This document shows, one piece after another, positions 7,390-16,814 of a stretch of 64,000 nucleotides of DNA (the first letter of the stretch is position 1; every line of letters starts with the position of its first letter). Source of the stretch: Levilactobacillus zymae (lineage in GTDB: Bacteria; Bacillota; Bacilli; Lactobacillales; Lactobacillaceae); NCBI RefSeq assembly GCF_032190635.1, contig NZ_JAVLAS010000002.1, forward strand, positions 1 through 64,000, given 5' to 3'. The notes beneath the pieces are model-generated. The model was not told the DNA's origin, ran no database searches, and worked only from the letters and a program-made list of their open reading frames with translations. The translations under genes and the position numbers were made by a program.

Positions 7390-9346
7390 GATCAAACGCC
7401 CCAAAAATTTTGACCCCATAAAACCTATGGAGAACAACCAAGCGGCGATTGTCAGTGGTTGGAAGTTTAATAGTCCCGGCAGTAGTTACAGTGGCTATTT
7501 GGATTATACGAGCCGTCAACAGGCGGTTGATCAAGACGGCTATCATGATTTATTAGATTACACGTCACGCAAGACGGCGGTGCGCTTAGATGGTGATAAT
7601 CCGGGGTCGATGTATTCACCAACGTTCACTACCCAAGCAGATTATTTATCACCGAAACAGATGCGAACCTTGCAGAAAAAGTTAGCGACGGCCGAAAAAA
7701 ATAAGATCCCGTTACAGTACGGCTTTGTGTCTATGTCCACCAAGTTTTTGGCCGAAAATAATATTTATCAGACAGATGGGACGACGAATCAGCCACTGAT
7801 CAAGCAGGCCATTCGAGACGCCATGGCTCAACTAATGACTAATGAAAAATTGGGGCCGACGGCCTTTTGGTGGGGCAATATTCAATTTGATACCAACCAC
7901 ATTCATGTTCACTTGGGGCTGTCGGAATTACAGTCAACGCGCCGGAAGATTCAGCGCGGGCCACACGCTGGTGAATACGCCGGTAAACTTAATGGCGTTT
8001 CTATTCAGCGGTTTAAGTCAACGTTTACACGGCAGCTGATTCGTTTAGGTAACACGCAAGAACAGGAACGAATCAGAAATTTACAAGTTCAGATTGCCAG
8101 TCATCGCAAAGACTTAATTAAAAAAATGTCGCCAGATGATCAGCTGTTACAGCAGATTTTTCTGAAGCTTCCAAGAGATAAACGGAAATGGTATGCCAGT
8201 CACGATCAAACGCCAGCGATGCAAGCAGCAATTAAAGAAGCGCGAACTTATATCCAACAGTATTTAATCCATGAGCCGGAATTTAAAACATTTCAGGCGG
8301 AACTGGTGCGTGAAAGTCACTTGAATCGTCAGTTATATGGTCAGCAGGCTAAAGACACGGCACCAGGCAAGACAAAAAAACTAGAAGACCGGTTGATCAA
8401 CGAATTGTTTAAAACCATTCGGCACGAGGATCAATTTCAACTTTCGGTTAAAAGTCTGACGCAGCAAGTTACCCCTGAGTTGATGGCGGATAATCGACTT
8501 AAAATTAATGAACTACGGCGGCAGCTTGATCAGGAAAAGTTAACGGACACGCAACACCGGTTGTTAAAGCGAGAACTTATTACGCGTAAAGTGGGTTATA
8601 AATTACAGAATCGTAATTTGAAGCTGGCGGGTATTCAATCTGAATCAGACCGCTTGCAGGGTATGCTAGAAAAAGATTTGAACGCTAGTCCGAGTTTGAC
8701 CACTGGTGATCGAGCCTTTCTGGCACAACAACAATTATTTTTAGCTGATTTTAAACACTGTTTAAAGACAAATAATGTGGGCGCAGAAGCATACGACGAT
8801 CCGGTCAACTTACAAGTTGGAAAAGTCTCTGGTGAAACCTACGATCGATTGATGAAGCGCTTAGAAGTTGAGTTGAGGTCAGTTGATCAAGTTCATTCGC
8901 ATAGTCTGTTAAAAGACGTGTATCAAGTTCCATTGACGAAGTATCAAATAAAAAAGAGTCTGCGAGCTCAAATGAAAGTGCTTAAGCTAAAGCGGCAACT
9001 AAATTTGGAAAAGGGATCAAAGCTAGATAAACGACGGCAGTATCAGCAATTAAACAAATTATCAGAACAAGCTAGTCCGACAATTCGAGCGTTTACGCAG
9101 CCAACGCGATCAGGAGAAATTCAGGAAGATCAGCTTAAACGACTACCGACCCGGACAATCCGGCATAAACTGCGAAGCCACTTGAGTGGGGAAATGAAAA
9201 CCACTATTAGCGAATTACGACGAAGTAATGCGCAACTGGAAAGGACTGCGCAAGATGAACAACACTCGTTAGACCAGCGTTTAGAAGCCGAACGACAAGA
9301 AGAAAACGAACAAGAACAAGAACAAAATAGAGAAATGAGAAGATAA
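7382..9346 (+). CDS. mobL: MobL-type relaxase
   Basis: 654 residues. The N-terminal third holds the relaxase signature: a two-His cluster N-x-HIHVHLGLSE with His173, His175 and His177 coordinating the metal. An upstream region (SGYLDYTSR repeated as LLDYTSRK at about residues 37-62) contains candidate nucleophile tyrosines Tyr40 and Tyr57. The remainder is a long, charged helical tail ending in a Glu/Gln run. It would nick oriT and stay linked to the 5' end during transfer, in the MobP/MobL clade typical of Lactobacillaceae and Enterococcus plasmids. The nearby oriT and accessory genes support this. The nucleophile is not certain from sequence. Confidence 0.85.
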   Translation: MTKIKRPKNFDPIKPMENNQAAIVSGWKFNSPGSSYSGYLDYTSRQQAVDQDGYHDLLDYTSRKTAVRLDGDNPGSMYSPTFTTQADYLSPKQMRTLQKKLATAEKNKIPLQYGFVSMSTKFLAENNIYQTDGTTNQPLIKQAIRDAMAQLMTNEKLGPTAFWWGNIQFDTNHIHVHLGLSELQSTRRKIQRGPHAGEYAGKLNGVSIQRFKSTFTRQLIRLGNTQEQERIRNLQVQIASHRKDLIKKMSPDDQLLQQIFLKLPRDKRKWYASHDQTPAMQAAIKEARTYIQQYLIHEPEFKTFQAELVRESHLNRQLYGQQAKDTAPGKTKKLEDRLINELFKTIRHEDQFQLSVKSLTQQVTPELMADNRLKINELRRQLDQEKLTDTQHRLLKRELITRKVGYKLQNRNLKLAGIQSESDRLQGMLEKDLNASPSLTTGDRAFLAQQQLFLADFKHCLKTNNVGAEAYDDPVNLQVGKVSGETYDRLMKRLEVELRSVDQVHSHSLLKDVYQVPLTKYQIKKSLRAQMKVLKLKRQLNLEKGSKLDKRRQYQQLNKLSEQASPTIRAFTQPTRSGEIQEDQLKRLPTRTIRHKLRSHLSGEMKTTISELRRSNAQLERTAQDEQHSLDQRLEAERQEENEQEQEQNREMRR

Positions 9347-9350
9347 AAAA

Positions 9351-9391
9351 GCACTACAAACGCTTGAAACAAGCGTCTGTAGTGCTTTTTG
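9351..9391 (+). terminator. Rho-independent terminator after relaxase
   Basis: Near-perfect stem: GCACTACA/TGTAGTGC outer arms, ACGCTTG/CAAGCGT inner arms, AAA loop, then a T-run to 9390. The A-run before it makes it potentially bidirectional. Confidence 0.8.
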
Positions 9392-9523
9392 TTGGCAATA
9401 TTCTACTGGGGATAGAGTATCGTTGTGCTTTGAAAATAGGAAGCTTAAAGATGAAGAATTTTTTGAAACTTTTTATTATGCTCTTTTTTGGTAAATTTTG
9501 CTAATTATTACTTTTTCCCATTT

Positions 9524-9561
9524 GTGCGCTTTCTCGTTTTTGACAAGTTTTCGTTTATCCT
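9524..9561 (+). promoter_or_regulatory. GTGCG-box promoter, site 1
   Basis: GTGCGCTTT at 9524-9532, 23 bases, then TATCCT at 9556-9561, 28 bases before the gene at 9590. The bases 17 upstream of the -10 (CTCGTT) are a poor -35. One of seven sites with identical spacing. Confidence 0.6.
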
Positions 9562-9589
9562 TTCTCACAAAGACTGAGGAGGTAGGCTA

Positions 9590-9805
9590 ATGGCAACGAA
9601 TTTAGAAAATAAGTTGGCAAAGCTACAGCGAGCTAACGAAGAATATCAGGTGGCCAAAAAGAAACTGGCACAAGATATTGGTCTGTATGCGATTGAAAAA
9701 ATGGATATTGATTCTTTGAAAGATTTTAAGTCAGCCGTCGCTCCTTTGTTAACTAATCCAGCGGTAGCAAAGCCAACGGTGAAGGGTGATGACCCACATG
9801 TCTGA
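9590..9805 (+). CDS. Small helical hypothetical protein, 71 aa
   Basis: Soluble. Residues 1-55 are helical and charged (NLENKLAKLQRANEEYQVAKK...), followed by a flexible proline/alanine tail. It follows a GAGGAGG site and overlaps the next gene by 8 bases, implying coupled expression with the toprim/ArdC protein. First gene after a GTGCG-box promoter. No family recognised; a small partner of the downstream protein is a guess. Confidence 0.6.
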   Translation: MATNLENKLAKLQRANEEYQVAKKKLAQDIGLYAIEKMDIDSLKDFKSAVAPLLTNPAVAKPTVKGDDPHV

Positions 9806-11873
9806 GATTCAAGACTATATGGATTGGGCGGGCATAACTTATGAAAAAAGTGGTCATTGGATTTGGCTGACTGATCGTGACTCTATGCGGGTGAATTTAA
9901 ATAAAGATTACTTTAACCGTTTTTCCACGGGAGTATGGGGCCATTTACCGGAGTTCGTTGCCGAACACGATGATCTAACACCAACAGAGGCTAAAAAAAG
10001 ATTAGCCGATTTTCAGCAAGATAATCCACAAAGTCGACGGGTTGATCGATCAACTACAGTTGATTCGCAGCCATTTGACTTATCGGCACTCCACGCTGAA
10101 AGGCAGCTGTCCACGAAGTGCCGGGACTACTTAATTAAGACCCGTAAGATTCCGACTAAATTGGTGGATCAGCTAGTGAAGCAAGGGCAGATTATGGAAG
10201 ATACTCAACACCATAACCTTGTCTTTCCCTGGTATCAGGGCGATAAAATTGTTGGAGCTGACCTACAAGGAACAACCTATATGAAAGACCCACACCAAGG
10301 ACGGCACTATTTTAAAGGCATTGCGCGGCATAGTGCGCACGATTTCGGATGGACGCAAGTGGTTGGTGAAGGTGGTGCGCCGACCCGCGCAGTGATTTGT
10401 GAAGCACCAATCGATGCCATGTCTTATGGCCAACTTTTTGCGCCTCAGGAACCAACCCTGATCGTGTCACTGGGGGGTGTTGAGAAGAAGGGCGTGTTTG
10501 CAAACATGATTGCGGAACGAATCGGTGATCATGGTGGGAAGCTAAAAGAGCTAGTATTGGCGACCGATAACGATGATGCTGGTCGCCAATTCATTCAACA
10601 ATTTAAGGACGCCGGCATTCAAGGGGATAATGGCCGAGTGAAAGTGAACGTCGCCATTCCTCATGAAAAAGATTGGAATGATGACTTAAAGGATGACCAG
10701 ACGGTACAACAGTTGATTAGCCTTGATCATTTTTCCAGTTCAGTATCTGAGACTAAGATTCAAGAGAAACAACCTGCGAAGCAGTCAACACCAGCAGACA
10801 CGCCGGAACCAGCAGCAGAAGATACTCCAAAAGAAAGCTATACGGAGAAACGTCGACAGGAAATTGCGCAATACTCTAAACAAGTTTTGGCAGCGGCGCG
10901 GAAGGTGACGCGAACACCAGAAGATTTGCTAGAAATGGCTGATTTCATGGCCCGATTCCCACAGTATTCGTTTCATAATCAAGTGCTCATTAAGGGACAA
11001 AAAGCAGGGGCCTTGGCTGTAGCTGGATTCACGAAGTTTAAACAGATGGGGGCCAAGGTTCAAAAGGGCCAACATGGCATTAAGATCTTCGCCCCTAATA
11101 TGGTCAAGCACGTTAAAATCAGTGATGATTGGGTCCCATTGAATCAAGTCACCAATGAACAAAAGCAAGCTGCCAACAAGCACCAGCTACCGACCAAGGA
11201 GTTGATTAAGGGCTATCGGCTAGTCACAGTTTTTGATGTTACCCAAACGACGATGAAAGCAGTTGATTATCCAAAGATTTATCCCAACCGACCTTATGAG
11301 TTTCCAAGCAATCCAGAAAACATTGCTGAACTGACCCAGGCGGTTGATGAATTTGCCCAAAGCCAAGGAGTTACGATTCAAGAACGGCCCCACTTGAACA
11401 GTAAATCAGTAGCGAAGGGCTACTATGTACCTGATGAAAAAGCAATTGTCATTCAGTCAGGCTTGCCAGACAGTGAAAAGCTGAAAGTTCGGCTGCACGA
11501 AATGGGCCATGCGTTGTTGGAACATCAGTCAGATAAGGTGAGTCGGCCAATTGCGGAGCTACAAGCAGAACTCACTAGTGCAGTAGTCATGAAACATTGT
11601 GGAATTAACGTAGAACGAGAGGCAGTGCCTTATATCAGCGATTGGACGACTCATTTACAGAAACTTGATGAACGTCAATTCGGGCAACAGATGACCATTA
11701 TCAATGACGTTAATCGAGCGTCACGAAAGATTATTGAAGGGATTGATCCCCGTTACCAGGAATTAGAAAAAAGCCGGACACAAACGATTGTACAGAAGAC
11801 ACCTACGCTTGAAAGACCAGGATTGGCACCACTAGATATGGGACTTCAGCGTCAACGATCTTTAAGTCGATAG
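9798..11873 (+). CDS. Toprim (DUF3991-type) - ArdC-like - metallopeptidase fusion protein
   Basis: About 691 residues with three parts. Residues 1-330: a DUF3991/toprim unit with IWLTDRDSMRVNLNKDYF, then ICEAPIDA and LATDNDDAG (Asp256 onward), the acidic toprim metal site. Residues about 350-500: a domain like the N-terminus of ArdC, a single-stranded-DNA-binding antirestriction protein (FPQYSFHNQVLIKGQ, GAKVQKGQHGIKIFAP). Residues about 520-680: a zincin-like peptidase with HEMGH (His567, Glu568, His571). It may protect or process incoming single strands during transfer. ATG 9798 is chosen because AAGGG lies about 11 bases upstream; in-frame GTG 9786 and ATG 9789 are too close. Gene and domain order fit a leading-region protein. 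Confidence 0.75.
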   Translation: MSEIQDYMDWAGITYEKSGHWIWLTDRDSMRVNLNKDYFNRFSTGVWGHLPEFVAEHDDLTPTEAKKRLADFQQDNPQSRRVDRSTTVDSQPFDLSALHAERQLSTKCRDYLIKTRKIPTKLVDQLVKQGQIMEDTQHHNLVFPWYQGDKIVGADLQGTTYMKDPHQGRHYFKGIARHSAHDFGWTQVVGEGGAPTRAVICEAPIDAMSYGQLFAPQEPTLIVSLGGVEKKGVFANMIAERIGDHGGKLKELVLATDNDDAGRQFIQQFKDAGIQGDNGRVKVNVAIPHEKDWNDDLKDDQTVQQLISLDHFSSSVSETKIQEKQPAKQSTPADTPEPAAEDTPKESYTEKRRQEIAQYSKQVLAAARKVTRTPEDLLEMADFMARFPQYSFHNQVLIKGQKAGALAVAGFTKFKQMGAKVQKGQHGIKIFAPNMVKHVKISDDWVPLNQVTNEQKQAANKHQLPTKELIKGYRLVTVFDVTQTTMKAVDYPKIYPNRPYEFPSNPENIAELTQAVDEFAQSQGVTIQERPHLNSKSVAKGYYVPDEKAIVIQSGLPDSEKLKVRLHEMGHALLEHQSDKVSRPIAELQAELTSAVVMKHCGINVEREAVPYISDWTTHLQKLDERQFGQQMTIINDVNRASRKIIEGIDPRYQELEKSRTQTIVQKTPTLERPGLAPLDMGLQRQRSLSR

Positions 11874-11881
11874 AAGATGAA

Positions 11882-11917
11882 AAAGAGTCCTACTCGGTAG
11901 TAGGGCTCTTTTTTTAG
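11882..11917 (+). terminator. Rho-independent terminator
   Basis: Stem GAGTCCTAC/GTAGGGCTC with a TCG-containing loop, followed by seven T, just after the toprim/ArdC gene. Confidence 0.75.
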
Positions 11918-11929
11918 TCCTTGAATTGC

Positions 11930-11967
11930 GTGCGATTTAACAATGGGACGCACTTTCTCCTTAAAAT
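11930..11967 (+). promoter_or_regulatory. GTGCG-box promoter, site 2
   Basis: GTGCGATTT at 11930-11938, 23 bases, then TAAAAT at 11962-11967, ahead of the topoisomerase gene. This site also contains the inverted CGCAC at 11949-11953, so it could form a dyad with the box. Confidence 0.6.
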
Positions 11968-11997
11968 TGGAACGAATAAAAGGAGGAGTGACGAACG

Positions 11998-14091
11998 ATG
12001 CTCTGTTGTTTGACTGAAAAAGGTAATCAAGTTGACCCCTATGCTAAGGCCCTAGGAACCCCCCACAAAAAAGATGGGGTCGTGATTGTCCAAAGTGAGC
12101 TGCTAAATGATGAGGTTCATTTTGTTCATGCCCAGGGCCATTTGTTCCAACAATATCAACCGCAAGAATATAACCCAGCCTGGGCAGATCGTAATGACTA
12201 CTCGCAGTTACCCTTGTTGCCCAAGCAGTTTGAGGTAAAACCGCAAAATAAATGGGCTAATCAACAATTTCAACTGATTAAAAAAGAAGTCATGGCGGCT
12301 GACGGAGTTATTTTGGCAACTGATGCCGATAATCAAGGTGAAAATATTGGTCGGGAGATTTTGGAACGGATTCCCGGTGGCCTGGATAAGCTGAAGTACC
12401 GCTTATTGAATAGTTCGCTAACAGCAGTGGGAGCACGAAATTCGTTTGAAAATCATTTAGTAGATCCGGCGACAACTGCGGCGAAAGGGGCTGCAGGGAA
12501 ACTACAAAACGAGATTAATTGGTTATACGGCATGAATATGTCGCGCGTAGCTATGCACCAATTAAGAGAAAGGGGCTATCGATTCCCTGTTTCTGCTGGG
12601 ACAGTCCAGACCCCCTTACTCACGTTAGTTGTGGAAAACGACAGAGATATTCGCGAGTTCAAGTCTCACCGCTTTTGGTTGCTGGGATTAGAAGATAAAG
12701 CCAATCATATTAAATTTCATCATATCAATAACCGCCATTTTAATAGTGCCGATGAAGCGCAAAACGCTGCGCAAGGGGTTAATAGTGCGGTGGTTAAAGA
12801 AGTAGAAGCCAAAGATAAGGTGAAAACACCACCAGCACTTTTTAGCTTGGGTGATCTTCAAGCTTACGCAGCTGATAAGTGGGGCTATTCATCTAAGTCG
12901 GTGCTAGAAACGATGCAACACCTCTATGATGAACTGCATGTGACGAGTTACCCACGGACAGAGTCGGAAGTTATCGAGCGCGAAGAGTTCGATTATTTAA
13001 AAGCTGGGTATCAGGGTTACATGGGACTCTTAGATAAAGATTGGCCGTTATCCAATCCCGAGCCTCGTGAAAAAGTGGTCGTTGCGGACGCTGGCGGGCA
13101 CCCGGCTTTGATTCCGACGGACAAATTGGCTGATCTATCAACGCTAAAGCCCAAAGAAAAGAACCTATACCTAGCAGTTGTCGAACGAACGATGTTGATG
13201 TTTGCGGCCGACCAGACTTACGCCACCCAAACGGTTAAGTTAGCCGACACTACCGGTGAGGAGTTTGTGGCAAAAGGCAAACAAATTCAAGTAGCTGGAT
13301 GGACGGAACTCGTTCATCAAAAGCCGACCAAAGATGTCATTTTACCAGTTTATGAAGAGGGACAAGTGGTACCTGTTAAACCAGTAATTACTGATGATGT
13401 GACTAAAAAGCCTACGCGTATCACAGAAAGCAAAATTATTAAACAGTTGGCCCCTAAGTATTCATTGGGAACACCAGCGACCCAGGCTGGTATTTTGGAC
13501 GAACTCATTACAAAACGAAAATATATCGAAGTTAAGGGCAAAAAGCGTGAATTATATCCCACTGAAGCCGGGCAAATAATGGTTGATTTTTGGCAAGGAA
13601 CAACGCTGACCGATTTAAAGTCGGCTAAAGCTTGGCAAGATGTTTTTAAGCGAGTCGAGAAGGGCGATATTCAAGCCGAAGCTTACTTAAAGAAGATTGA
13701 ACAACTGTTGACTAACCAAGTTGAGGTTTACCGAACCAAACAGCCAGAAATCAGCATTGCCCCACCGGAAAAAGTGACCTATTCGACAACGTTAATTACC
13801 CCAGAAGTTGTTTGTCCTAAGTGCCATAAGGGTCAGATTGGTCTGGTGAGTCGAACCGCTGATTCCGGCACAAAAGAGTGGTATGGCTGTGACAATCCTA
13901 AATGTAAATTTTCGTTGCCAAAAGTCTTTTTTAGTCAGGCTTCAGACGAACCGTTAATTCGTGAACTGTGCCAGTTAGGCAAAACCAAAGTATTTGCAGA
14001 CTTAGTTGATAGTAAGCAACGTCACTACAGAAATAAAGTCTATTTTGAATTAGAGCCAAAATCTAAAAAGCTAACACCTAAATTCACGTAG
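11998..14091 (+). CDS. topB: Type IA DNA topoisomerase (topoisomerase III-like)
   Basis: 697 residues. The toprim region (VILATDADNQGENIGREIL) gives the DxD metal site. The catalytic tyrosine is Tyr318 in TSYPRTES. FPVSAGTVQTPLL and SLGDLQAYAADKWGYS match the type IA core. A zinc ribbon lies near residues 605-640 (CPKC ... CDNPKC). It would relax or decatenate single-stranded regions during replication or transfer. The N-terminus (MLCCLTEKGNQVDPYAKALG) departs from the usual start and lacks the standard VAEKPS motif, which is odd but in the right place. Plasmid-encoded TopB/TraE-type enzymes are common in Gram-positive conjugative plasmids. First gene after GTGCG site 2. Confidence 0.85.
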   Translation: MLCCLTEKGNQVDPYAKALGTPHKKDGVVIVQSELLNDEVHFVHAQGHLFQQYQPQEYNPAWADRNDYSQLPLLPKQFEVKPQNKWANQQFQLIKKEVMAADGVILATDADNQGENIGREILERIPGGLDKLKYRLLNSSLTAVGARNSFENHLVDPATTAAKGAAGKLQNEINWLYGMNMSRVAMHQLRERGYRFPVSAGTVQTPLLTLVVENDRDIREFKSHRFWLLGLEDKANHIKFHHINNRHFNSADEAQNAAQGVNSAVVKEVEAKDKVKTPPALFSLGDLQAYAADKWGYSSKSVLETMQHLYDELHVTSYPRTESEVIEREEFDYLKAGYQGYMGLLDKDWPLSNPEPREKVVVADAGGHPALIPTDKLADLSTLKPKEKNLYLAVVERTMLMFAADQTYATQTVKLADTTGEEFVAKGKQIQVAGWTELVHQKPTKDVILPVYEEGQVVPVKPVITDDVTKKPTRITESKIIKQLAPKYSLGTPATQAGILDELITKRKYIEVKGKKRELYPTEAGQIMVDFWQGTTLTDLKSAKAWQDVFKRVEKGDIQAEAYLKKIEQLLTNQVEVYRTKQPEISIAPPEKVTYSTTLITPEVVCPKCHKGQIGLVSRTADSGTKEWYGCDNPKCKFSLPKVFFSQASDEPLIRELCQLGKTKVFADLVDSKQRHYRNKVYFELEPKSKKLTPKFT

Positions 14092-14105
14092 AGAGGAGGG
14101 ATTTC

Positions 14106-14774
14106 ATGAACTATTTAGTTACGGGAATTTTGCAGGATTTTATTTTAACCAAGGATAAAACGGAATTGATTATGGCGGTAGACGATGGTCACAACCTGCA
14201 TTTCATGATTGATGGGTCAACCGAATTATCGATGATTCAATCGTTAGTGGGACACGAATGTGGTGTTGTTGGTATTGTCGATCAGCCACCTATTGCTGGG
14301 GCCAAGAGTTATTTAGCTCAAAGAGTCTTAACGGCTAAAGATGCAAAGAAAAGCGTTCGAGACTTGATGGGAACACTGAATTCAGCCGATCCCCATGACC
14401 TACAAACTAAAGAAAACCAAAAGGTATCGGGGTTACCTGATGCTCCTGATGCTGATGTGCCAATTGTGTTTTCACCCAAGCAGACGACACCGTCGGCAGA
14501 AGACTTAGTCGCCAAAACCAATTTGGGAAGTTTAGATACCAAGGTTGATGCCACTAGGCTAAGCAAGCGTCTTGATCAGGTGTCGATTCCACAAGCTAGC
14601 AAGCCAGTTGTTGTAACTACTGATGAGTTGGTTGGTGCAATGCACACCACCAAAGAAAAAAAGAAAATAACTTGGAATGACCAGGGAAATCTAGTTGATG
14701 CCGCTGATGAGTCAGATGAAAGTGTAGCGGAAACCACAACTGATGATCCATTGGAAAATCTATCATCACTTTAA
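14106..14774 (+). CDS. Hypothetical protein, 222 aa
   Basis: The N-terminal ~75 residues are beta-rich (MNYLVTGILQDFILTKDKTE, LHFMIDGSTELS), a pattern compatible with a small OB-like fold. The remaining ~145 are acidic and low-complexity, probably disordered. It follows a GAGAGGAGG site 14 bases after the topoisomerase gene and precedes the AAA ATPase, so it belongs to that operon. It may be an adaptor or DNA-binding partner of either; no family is recognised. Confidence 0.55.
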   Translation: MNYLVTGILQDFILTKDKTELIMAVDDGHNLHFMIDGSTELSMIQSLVGHECGVVGIVDQPPIAGAKSYLAQRVLTAKDAKKSVRDLMGTLNSADPHDLQTKENQKVSGLPDAPDADVPIVFSPKQTTPSAEDLVAKTNLGSLDTKVDATRLSKRLDQVSIPQASKPVVVTTDELVGAMHTTKEKKKITWNDQGNLVDAADESDESVAETTTDDPLENLSSL

Positions 14775-14791
14775 GATAGGAGGGAGTGCCG

Positions 14792-16687
14792 TTGACTGAA
14801 AGTCTACTGAAAAAATATTGTTTGAACTTGAACTACAAGGTTAACAATGACTTAGGCAATTACAACACTATTGGTCGAGAGGCAGATATGGAACGATTGA
14901 TTGCGATTCTGTCCAACAAACGCAAGCACCACCCCTTGATTATTGGCGAGCCAGGAGTTGGTAAGACCGACTTAATTGAGGGATTCGTTAAAAAAATTGT
15001 ATTAGGTGAAGTCCCTGCCACGATGCAAAACAAAACAGTGTGGGTACTGGAATTGGCCCGTTTGATGAAACAAAAAGATATGCCCTTTATCGGTTTGTTT
15101 GAGTCTTTGATTGATGAGCTGAAACAAGACCACCCAGATGATTACCTATTCATTGATGAGATTCATACGGTTATGGGAGCCGGCTCACACCAAGGAAACA
15201 GTCTTGACGCGGGTAATGTTTTAAAACCAGCGCTAGCGCGTGGCGAGATTAACTTAATTGGTGCGACAACCGTTGAGGAATATGGCGACAATATTGAACC
15301 GGATGGGGCGTTGATGCGCCGGTTTTCGTTGTTGATGTTAGCGGAGCCAACACTACCAGAAACACTGGAAATTCTGGAAGGGTTAAAAGGCCAATATGAA
15401 GAATTTCATCATGTAAAAATTGCGAAAGATGCGCTGCCCTATATGGTGACGTTCTCACACCGCTATATGCCGGATCGATTTATGCCTGATAAGGCCATTG
15501 ACTTAATGGATGATGCTTGTAGTTTTGTGAATTTAAAAGACCAAGAAGAAGTCACCCGAGAAACCGTGGCCCAGGTATTGGATTCGCTGTTAGGAATTCC
15601 CATTCACTCGATTTTAAAGGACGATCAGCAGCGAGTTACGGCTGTTTCTCAGGTGCTTAAATCACGAATTATGGGTCAAGACAAAGCTATTAGCGAAGTA
15701 ATTGACGCTGTTTCAATTGGTTTCACGGGATTGGCTGATCCGAATAAACCCATTAGTTCGTTTCTTTTTTTAGGTACTCCAGGAACCGGTAAAACGGAAA
15801 CGGCCAAAGGCTTGGCACAAGCTTTATTTGATTCGGAAGACGCCATGATTCGTTTAGATATGTCGGAATATCAAGAACCGCAAAGTGCCCAGCGTCTGAT
15901 TGGTACTAAGGGACGACGAGGAATTTTGACGGAAGCCGTTAAGCATAAGCAATACGCGGTCTTACTTTTAGATGAAATTGAGAAAGGCGATCAATCCGTT
16001 CAGGATTTATTTTTACAAATTTTGCAAGATGGCATTGTTCATGACAGCTATGGTCGGGCGGTGAGCTTCAAGAACACAATTATCGTCATGACCACTAACT
16101 TGGCTGGTGATTTGATCGATGATGCAACGAATTATTCGACTACGGGGCAAGGCGAAACGATTGACGATCAGATTGCGGCGTTTAATGACAGTGCCCAGCA
16201 ACTAACTAATGGGCAAAATATTCGGGTTGGTTCGGGGAAAGATGCTGATCGGATGGCCCTTGATTTTAACAATAAGCTACAAATGGAGCTGACAGATTAT
16301 TTCCGACCAGAATTCGTTAATCGGATTGAGCATAAGGTTATTTTTAATATGCTATCGAAGCCCGTGGTGCATCAGATTGCAAAGCTGAACTTAATGCGGG
16401 TTAACAAACGGCTACAAAAAGCGGAACACTTGGAATTTATGTACGATCAGCGTTTGATAAAGTTCATTAGTGATGAAGGATTTGATCTGAGAAATGGGGC
16501 ACGCCCCATTGCTTATATGACCAATCGTAAGGTTATGGCGCCACTAGCCCGAATGTTGATTCAAATGAAAACTAATGGTCGACCAAGTGGATTACGGGGC
16601 ATTCGAGCGATTGTTCGAGGCCATGACCCGATTCCAGGAGAAGACCGGTTCGGTAATCGTCGCATTGAATTTGAGGCGATCAACTAG
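14792..16687 (+). CDS. Clp-like AAA+ ATPase with two nucleotide-binding domains
   Basis: About 631 residues. NBD1 has Walker A GEPGVGKT at about 52-59 and Walker B YLFIDEIHTVMGAG. NBD2 has Walker A GTPGTGKT at about 328-335 and Walker B VLLLDEIEKGD. The order matches ClpB/ClpC-class unfoldases. The usual N-terminal substrate domain and the long middle coiled coil are missing, so the protein is shorter than chromosomal ClpB/ClpC. A TTG start at 14792 fits the GGAGG site at 14779-14783; the in-frame GTG at 14786 is too close. Its place after topB suggests it remodels a replication or transfer complex; the substrate is unknown. Confidence 0.75.
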   Translation: MTESLLKKYCLNLNYKVNNDLGNYNTIGREADMERLIAILSNKRKHHPLIIGEPGVGKTDLIEGFVKKIVLGEVPATMQNKTVWVLELARLMKQKDMPFIGLFESLIDELKQDHPDDYLFIDEIHTVMGAGSHQGNSLDAGNVLKPALARGEINLIGATTVEEYGDNIEPDGALMRRFSLLMLAEPTLPETLEILEGLKGQYEEFHHVKIAKDALPYMVTFSHRYMPDRFMPDKAIDLMDDACSFVNLKDQEEVTRETVAQVLDSLLGIPIHSILKDDQQRVTAVSQVLKSRIMGQDKAISEVIDAVSIGFTGLADPNKPISSFLFLGTPGTGKTETAKGLAQALFDSEDAMIRLDMSEYQEPQSAQRLIGTKGRRGILTEAVKHKQYAVLLLDEIEKGDQSVQDLFLQILQDGIVHDSYGRAVSFKNTIIVMTTNLAGDLIDDATNYSTTGQGETIDDQIAAFNDSAQQLTNGQNIRVGSGKDADRMALDFNNKLQMELTDYFRPEFVNRIEHKVIFNMLSKPVVHQIAKLNLMRVNKRLQKAEHLEFMYDQRLIKFISDEGFDLRNGARPIAYMTNRKVMAPLARMLIQMKTNGRPSGLRGIRAIVRGHDPIPGEDRFGNRRIEFEAIN

Positions 16688-16691
16688 GCAC

Positions 16692-16729
16692 GTGCGCATT
16701 ACCGAATTGAAAGCAGGTCTCAATATACT
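16692..16729 (+). promoter_or_regulatory. GTGCG-box promoter, site 3
   Basis: GTGCGCATT at 16692-16700, 23 bases, then TATACT at 16724-16729, five bases after the AAA gene stop. It drives the 152-aa protein, sortase and surface-protein genes. Confidence 0.6.
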
Positions 16730-16814
16730 TAAGAATAATCGAAAGTGAGGGGGATAAAGGGGGTCAATTGCGTCATTGGGTAAAAAAGGTCAAAAATTCA
16801 AAGGAGGAACAAAT

